Origin: Allolobophora icterica
Taxonomy: Eukaryota; Annelida; Clitellata; Crassiclitellata; Lumbricidae
Assembly: GCA_963556255.1 (NCBI GenBank)
Contig: OY744604.1
Location: forward strand, 73,324,279-73,388,278
Direction: 5' to 3'
Length of the DNA stretch: 64,000 nucleotides
Part shown: positions 61,345-64,000 of the stretch, piece after piece
Layout of the letters: each line of letters opens with the position of its first letter
Position numbering within the stretch: position 1 is the first letter of the stretch
Notes under the pieces: model-generated
Database searches by the model: none
What the model was told of the DNA's origin: nothing
The model's input: only the letters and a program-made list of their open reading frames with translations
Position numbers and translations under genes: made by a program

Positions 61345-61490
61345 GTTTAATTACCCTGCGATCTTTTGTGTTGCGATCTTATTACCCTGCGATCTTATGA
61401 CGCTGCGATCTTTTGTGTCGCGACCTTTTGTGCGCGACCTTTTGTGCGCGACCTTATGTGCGCGACCTTATTGATGTATACCATTTTACC

Positions 61491-61560
61491 CATGAGCCGT
61501 TAGAATCGCTTAACTATAGAATAGCCTCGACGTATAATAATGATCCTTCTCGAGCTGTGA
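61491..61560 (-). promoter_or_regulatory. Gene A displaced promoter candidate
   Basis: Continues the gene B upstream sequence (including TATTATACG at about 61542-61550) after the 4.2-kb foldback insertion. The promoter and first donor of gene A are therefore separated by the element. Confidence 0.45.
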
Positions 61561-62280
61561 TTCAAGGTACTTTAACTTTTGAACTTGAAAGATTTATCGT
61601 CTAACCGTCTAACACATGCACTATCTAAATGACAGATCAAGGCTTAAACATGTTCAGATTTGCACGTTTAACGAGAGAAAATGTAACCTCAAAAGCTTGT
61701 TTTGTTCTGTTTACGCAACACAATTCAAGTGAGGCGCGTTGACTGAAGCCAGATGAAAGTTATGGCTAACAGCGAAAATCTTAAATAGTACACTAATGAC
61801 CTAATTACAATCTTTCTTGTTCCAAAAGTCTAAACATCAGTGCGATCTTCGCCTTCTTCGTCGCGAAGGTTGATTCAGAAGAGAAAATTTGTCAGTGGTC
61901 TTACCGAATGATATCAATTGAAACTTATTACTTTTTCATTTTCAGTTTCAAGGAAGTTACTACCTTAGCTTAATGTCAGGTAACTGAATTGTCCATTATA
62001 GGATATCGTTGTAGTGTTTTGGCAAATTCAGTTAACGTTGCTTAAAGAAAACATTTAGACGCGCCAACTTTGAGATCTCTGTAGCAACTGGCGAGTCGTT
62101 GTTTAGATGCACAAAACAAAGTTGATTATGGCAATCTACTCAATTGAAAACACTTTTAATAAAATTACTAATCTGTCTATTACCTTATCTTTTAAAATAA
62201 CTAATACAAAACTAATACTTATTTACTTAAGTGTTTACTGATTGTAACTGCAATTTTAACAGAACTTTAATAAAAGCGCC
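61560..62280. other. Conserved upstream region of gene A
   Basis: Aligns with 20396-21165 upstream of gene B. No ORF is visible; possible regulatory DNA. Confidence 0.5.
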
Positions 62281-62870
62281 ACTCTAAGATTCAGTGGTCC
62301 TCAAGTCCCAGTAGCAAATAAAATGGACTTTCCGAAACAAAGAAAAAAGACTGAGGAACTTAGTTAGCAATTCCTGAGGAAGGCAGATCCGATTAGAGGA
62401 GGCAACATAAGCAAAGCTTCTAGATTGTGCAATGACCCCGCGCATACAGGGTACAACCAGAAGGCTGTTGGCGGCCGAGCGGAGAGTGGACCGACCAGGG
62501 AGTGAAGAGACCGACGTACAAAATGTCCTAAAGAAGGAAGGAGCCACCCTGACAAAACAGTGTTGAGCAAAAGAGTTAGATTTTGAACTGGATGTGTTGG
62601 GGCACAGGAAGCCAGTGTAGGGAGTCCCGATTGAAGGTTGATATTTGGGCAAACTGCGGGAGACCACCAATAAGGCGGGCATCAGTGTAAATTATTGCCT
62701 AGAGCTTCTAAAGGTTTAGTGAGGAGAGACCATCGTTTATAGTGTTGCCAAAGTAGACTCTAGTAGAGATCAGCAAATGGACGAGAGTGGTGTCCGCGTG
62801 AGCGGAGAGCGAGTGACGGATGGTGATGAGTTGAAGTAGGTGAAAAAGATGTAACGATTTTGTCGTCACA
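62280..62870 (-). pseudogene. CR1/L2-like LINE C-terminus, partner of 21165-22140
   Basis: Minus-strand blocks RSFAYVASSNRICLPQE and FFRTFCTSVSSLPGRSTL in different frames. It holds the empty site of the MITE at 21621-22031. Confidence 0.6.
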
Positions 62871-63630
62871 ACGTCTCTATATGCACTGTTTCCACTTATA
62901 TATATATGCGCTATAGGAAGAGACATTACGTAATGGCAATTTTTAGTTCATAGCTATTTTTAGACCGCTGTCTTGCGCAGAGTAGTGTCGTGCGCAGAAG
63001 AAGGTTTTGTTGCTGCCGTGAAGGACTGGAAGTTTGATGTCTGTTTTCGATTTAATTTCTTAGCTTAAGATAATCGAAAATTCTGAGTCTTAGGGTGATC
63101 AAATGTTGGTTTGGTATCCTTGTCACAATATGTCATAACTTTTGTCCGTAGAGTACTGCGATAATTGCCCATTTGAAATGTGTAAGTGAGAGCCCTGTCC
63201 CTTGTCACATGTCTTACTTGAGAGAAGCGATCGCCATCTTAAGTCACTTGATGTTTTGTAAGATTTAGGTCGAATATCGATGTAAAATCCTGTTTCGGAG
63301 CATAAGAATCGTACGCTATTTGTGATCTCTTTCTGCCTAGATAAATTGTTGCCATAAGGAGATTAGAACTCATAGGATTTGATCTTTGTTAAGTATTGAC
63401 TTTGTGCTTTATGTTGGTTGATGTGTGTAATAGTGCCATTGCCTTTGGTATAGTTGTAGATCGGAGTTGCTACATAGTAAAGTAAGTTTAAATAGTTAAT
63501 TGAACTTGATACTGGTAGTATAGAAGTTCTCTGGACTGTGAGAAGAAATTCTTTGTTTTAACTCTGAAATGTACTGATATTTGTAATTTTAGTCAAATTG
63601 ACACTTTCTGTTTCATTTAAATCTTAATAC
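62871..63630. other. 5' region of the terminal ORF, or left end of a retroelement
   Basis: Starts in the LINE remnant and has a TATATATATGCGCTATAGGA box near 62898. No LTR boundary or primer-binding site is convincing. Confidence 0.35.
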
Positions 63631-64000
63631 ATGGCGAATCAAGAAGATTTTCCTGTTGCTTCTTTGCTGAAGAAAGCTAGTTTCAGAAATGAGTTAATTC
63701 AGTATTTCCCCGAATTAGTTAGTCATAATTTGATGCAGAATTTAAATGAGGAGATAGAGGATGAAGAAGAGGCAGTCCAAAGTCCAAAGGCCCATTCACT
63801 TAGTCACCATAGCCTTCCACTACCAGAAGTGAGGTTAACCCTAGAAAATGAAGAAGAGGAGGTAGATGACGAAGAAGATGAAGAAGTAGAAGAAGAGGAT
63901 GAGGACACTATGAACCCTGAGTATAGGGGAAATCCTATGTTTGTTTCCTACTCGGAAACCACGGACACCCACAGGTCATGCCCTGGTGATGAAATAGAAA
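63631..64000 (+). CDS. Acidic ORF running off the window, function unknown
   Basis: ATG at 63631 opens a frame that has no stop to the end of the window, 123 codons so far. The N-terminus MANQEDFPVASLLKKASF is followed by a moderately hydrophobic stretch and long Glu/Asp runs (EEEEVDDEEDEEVEEEDED). No domain is recognisable. An upstream promoter-like TATA box lies some 730 bp away. It could be the first exon of a host gene or the start of a gag-like ORF of a retroelement inserted into the LINE at 62.3-62.9 kb. The 3' part is missing, so I do not choose. Confidence 0.45.
   Translation, partial: MANQEDFPVASLLKKASFRNELIQYFPELVSHNLMQNLNEEIEDEEEAVQSPKAHSLSHHSLPLPEVRLTLENEEEEVDDEEDEEVEEEDEDTMNPEYRGNPMFVSYSETTDTHRSCPGDEIE

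Larger units (their letters stand above)
57269..61490. mobile_element. 4.2-kb foldback element built from inverted minisatellite arrays
   Basis: Exact 8-bp duplication CATGAGCC at 57261-57268 and 61491-61498. The outer inverted repeats (about 130 bp) consist of 17-bp-type units such as AAAAGATCGCAGGGTAAT. Inside are two mirrored arrays: type-1 units of about 50 bp with AAGCGTTAATACGACATATT (57430-58070 and reversed 59790-60420), and type-2 units of about 37 bp with TTTAATCGTTCATCCCGC (58070-58830 and reversed 58835-59790). There is no transposase ORF. Copy 1 keeps the empty site at 20340-20350. Confidence 0.88.

Overview
The window looks like a marine invertebrate (metazoan) genome. It is AT-rich, has long introns, is full of non-LTR retrotransposon fragments, small hAT-like DNA transposons, tRNA-derived SINEs and long trinucleotide microsatellites, and carries genes with small phase-compatible exons encoding CUB and immunoglobulin (Ig) domains. 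A deuterostome such as a tunicate, echinoderm or hemichordate is plausible, but the sequence alone does not fix the phylum.

The only clear host genes are two tandem paralogues on the minus strand. Gene A (coding 56575 to 27251, 12 coding exons, 777 residues by my splice model) encodes a signal peptide, three CUB domains, a V/I-type Ig domain, a cysteine-free Ig-like region, a C2-type Ig domain, one transmembrane helix and a short cytoplasmic tail ending in an ITIM-like motif (LDYATV) after a YENN motif. Gene B (coding from 18330 leftward) repeats the same exon lengths and phases through the first Ig domain at 592; its remaining exons lie beyond the left edge. Each gene has a conserved 5' non-coding exon and upstream region (about 20337 and 57257/61491). 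I infer a receptor family of innate-immune or self-recognition type; nothing here proves ligand or function.

The duplicated unit (about 1-22 kb and 36-63 kb) serves as a control: many mobile elements sit in one copy while the other keeps the empty site. Examples are a 4.2-kb foldback element with 8-bp target duplications placed next to the first splice donor of gene A (57269-61490), a five-layer nest of LINE, three hAT-like elements and a mariner (49.6-52.6 kb), and small elements at 1946, 5777, 17528 and 21621.

Other regions: 13-17 kb is an expanded intron of gene B with microsatellites and an R2/Dong-like LINE lying inside a TAA-type microsatellite; 18.4-19.7 kb is a Jockey-like LINE; 21-27 kb is intergenic, filled with LINE pieces; 31.8-34.7 kb has a mariner remnant and a TAGGG-ended element carrying a decayed transposase-like gene; 39-46 kb is an intron full of LINEs and terminal-inverted-repeat elements; 62.9-64 kb holds the start of a plus-strand acidic ORF that runs off the window.
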